From: AWTP1-13 sp035762425
GTDB taxonomy: Bacteria; Pseudomonadota; Alphaproteobacteria; Rhizobiales; Hyphomicrobiaceae
Direction: 5' to 3'
Assembly: GCA_035762425.1 (NCBI GenBank)
Contig: DASTOW010000366.1
Coordinates: forward strand, 1-7,546
Length of the DNA: 7,546 bases
Below, piece after piece: positions 6,379-7,546 of this stretch. Position 1 is the first letter of the stretch. Each line of letters opens with the position of its first letter. The notes under the pieces were generated by a model. The model was given only the letters and a program-made list of their open reading frames with translations, did no database searches and was not told where the DNA came from. The position numbers were made by a program, and so were the translations under genes.

Positions 6379-6384
6379 CTCCTT
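6379..6384 (-). promoter_or_regulatory. Ribosome binding site that fixes the SDR2 GTG start
   Basis: AAGGAG on the minus strand sits 6 bases before GTG at 6372. No in-frame ATG lies at a comparable distance, so this site decides the start codon. Confidence 0.75.
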
Positions 6385-6410
6385 GCGTCTTTATGCGTTG
6401 TGTCGCCCGG

Positions 6411-7235
6411 CTATCGCTGCGGCTGCCAGACCAGCAGGCGGCGCTCGACCATGCTCACCGCTTGGTCGAGGCAATAGGCGAACGCGGTCAGCACAATGAT
6501 GCCAGCGAAGATGGCGTCGATGTTGAAGACGCCCTCCGCCTGCAGGATCAGGTAGCCGACGCCGCGGGCCGAACCCAGGTATTCGCCGACCACCGCGCCC
6601 ACAAACGCCATGCCCACGGCATTGTGCAGGCTGGCAAACACCCAGCTGGTGGCCGACGGGATGTAGACCATGGTCAGCAACTGCCGCCGACTGGCGCCCA
6701 GCATGCGGGCGTTGGACAGCACCGTCGGACTGACCTCGCGCACGCCCTGGAAGACGTTGAAGAACACCAGGAAGAACACGATGGTGACGCCGAGCGCCAC
6801 CTTCGACCAGATGCCGAGGCCGAACCAAACCGCAAAGATCGGCCCCAGCACGATGCGCGGCATCGAGTTGACCGCCTTGAGGAACGGATCGAGCACCTGC
6901 GCGGCCAGGTCGCTCAGGCCCAACCACAGCCCGAACAGCAGGCCGAGTGCCGTGCCGATCACGAACGCCAGCAGCGTCTCCGTCAATGTGGTGATCAGGT
7001 GTTCGACGATGTAGCCGGTCGAGAACCAGCTCCACAGCTGCTGCGCCACGCCGAGCGGCCGGCCGAAGATATAGACCGGCAGAATGTCGAAGTCGGTCAG
7101 CACGTGCCAGATGGCGAGCAGCGCGAGAAGCAGCGAAAAGCGCAGTAGCCGGACGAGCATCGCCCGGCGGCGGCGTTGGCGCACCCGCAATGGAGCCACG
7201 CGCACGGGACTGAGGGCGCCGTCAGCTGCGCTCAT
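6411..7235 (-). CDS. ABC transporter permease, SsuC/TauC (nitrate/sulfonate/taurine) type
   Basis: This 274-residue inner-membrane protein has an Arg-rich cytoplasmic N-terminus (RQRRRR around 19-24), a first membrane helix at about 28-45 and further hydrophobic segments near 83-107, 127-142, 146-163, 205-222 and 240-257, a BPD_transp_1 layout of about six helices. The EAA-type loop that docks the ATPase is NARMLGASRRQLLTMVYIP (175-193), with the conserved Gly180. MPRIVLGPIFAVWFGLG (125-141) is characteristic of SsuC/TauC/ThiX-type permeases. Relatives import sulfonates, nitrate, taurine, pyrimidine precursors or aromatic acids such as phthalate. The ATG overlaps the end of the ATPase gene by 14 bases, a translational-coupling arrangement. 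The matching SsuA/NMT1-type binding protein is not in the window and is expected beyond the right edge. Specificity cannot be read from the permease. Confidence 0.95.
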   Translation of the reverse strand: MSAADGALSPVRVAPLRVRQRRRRAMLVRLLRFSLLLALLAIWHVLTDFDILPVYIFGRPLGVAQQLWSWFSTGYIVEHLITTLTETLLAFVIGTALGLLFGLWLGLSDLAAQVLDPFLKAVNSMPRIVLGPIFAVWFGLGIWSKVALGVTIVFFLVFFNVFQGVREVSPTVLSNARMLGASRRQLLTMVYIPSATSWVFASLHNAVGMAFVGAVVGEYLGSARGVGYLILQAEGVFNIDAIFAGIIVLTAFAYCLDQAVSMVERRLLVWQPQR

Positions 7236-7546
7236 TTTGCCGGTAACCCTTCAAGACTTCGTCGCGCATGGTCGCCCAGATCTGACTGTGAAGCTCGAGA
7301 AAGCGCGGCAGCAGCCGCGACTCGGCAACATCGCGTGGCCGCGGCAGGTCGATGACGAATTCGCCGATCGGCCGCGTACCCGGGCCTGCCGACAGTACGA
7401 TCACGCGATCGGACAGCGAAATCGCCTCCTCCAGATCGTGCGTGATGAAGATCACGGACTTGCGGTCGGCTTCCCACAACTCGAGCAGCTCGTTCTCCAT
7501 GAGTTGGCGCGTCTGTACGTCGAGCGCGCTAAACGGCTCGTCCATC
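7222..7546 (-). CDS. ABC transporter ATPase, SsuB/TauB type, C-terminal part only
   Basis: Only the last 107 codons are inside the window; the 5' part runs off the right edge. The visible part opens in the Walker B region (MDEPFSALD: catalytic Glu, then the D-loop SALD) and carries the switch histidine in FITHDLEEA. DRVIVLSAGPGTRPIGEF and the IDLPRPRD that follows are typical of the nitrate/sulfonate/taurine importer ATPases. The Walker A and LSGGQ signature are expected upstream and cannot be checked. The family has about 250-270 residues, so roughly 150 are missing. The stop codon lies inside the permease gene start, so the two are made together and form the cytoplasmic motor and channel of one importer. 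Confidence 0.93.
   Translation of the reverse strand, partial: MDEPFSALDVQTRQLMENELLELWEADRKSVIFITHDLEEAISLSDRVIVLSAGPGTRPIGEFVIDLPRPRDVAESRLLPRFLELHSQIWATMRDEVLKGYRQNERS

Noticed and set aside
5332..6477. 381-codon plus-strand open frame across SDR2 and the start of the MmgE/PrpD gene
   Set aside because: It mirrors two genes with clear catalytic motifs on the other strand and shows no domain of its own.

Overview
This window is chromosomal-looking, high-GC DNA (about two thirds G+C by eye), with long open frames, GC-rich third codon positions and gene families typical of metabolically versatile soil or water Alpha- or Betaproteobacteria (for example Bradyrhizobium-like or Bordetella/Achromobacter/Variovorax-like genomes). 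That taxonomic guess is inference only. I see no RNA genes, insertion sequences, CRISPR arrays or prophage genes.

Layout. (1) Positions 1-1575, minus strand: a GMC-family flavoprotein alcohol dehydrogenase, cut by the left edge just before its C-terminus. (2) Positions 1576-1900: a 325-base, visibly more AT-rich divergent intergenic region with two inverted repeats, candidate promoter elements and a small leader hairpin. (3) Positions 1901-3953, plus strand: a classical short-chain dehydrogenase/reductase (SDR1), then a secreted LivJ/LivK-type solute-binding protein, probably co-transcribed, separated by 79 bases with two short hairpins. (4) Positions 3954-4169: the gap between convergent genes, holding a long, strongly paired hairpin just after the binding-protein gene, a second perfect 7-bp hairpin and small repeats. 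(5) Positions 4170-7546, minus strand: a compact operon transcribed from beyond the right edge, in the order ABC ATPase (C-terminal part only), SsuC/TauC-type permease (genes overlap by 14 bases), second SDR (SDR2, GTG start), MmgE/PrpD-family protein.

Taken together this looks like a catabolic locus for an organic substrate that I cannot identify: two unrelated import systems are represented (a LivK-type binding protein; an SsuBC/TauBC-type permease and ATPase), plus three oxidoreductases acting on alcohol/carbonyl groups and one dehydratase/decarboxylase/epimerase-type enzyme. None of the usual methylcitrate-cycle partners is present, so propionate catabolism is not supported. Neither transporter is complete here. 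The most distinctive sequence observations are non-standard residues at conserved positions in three enzymes (MmgE/PrpD Asn281, SDR2 glycine motif and NNAV, SDR1 Asp116), the long 3' hairpin after the binding-protein gene, and the inverted repeats in the divergent promoter region. I did not find a convincing new type of biological system; the functional novelty, if any, is in the unknown substrate of the pathway.
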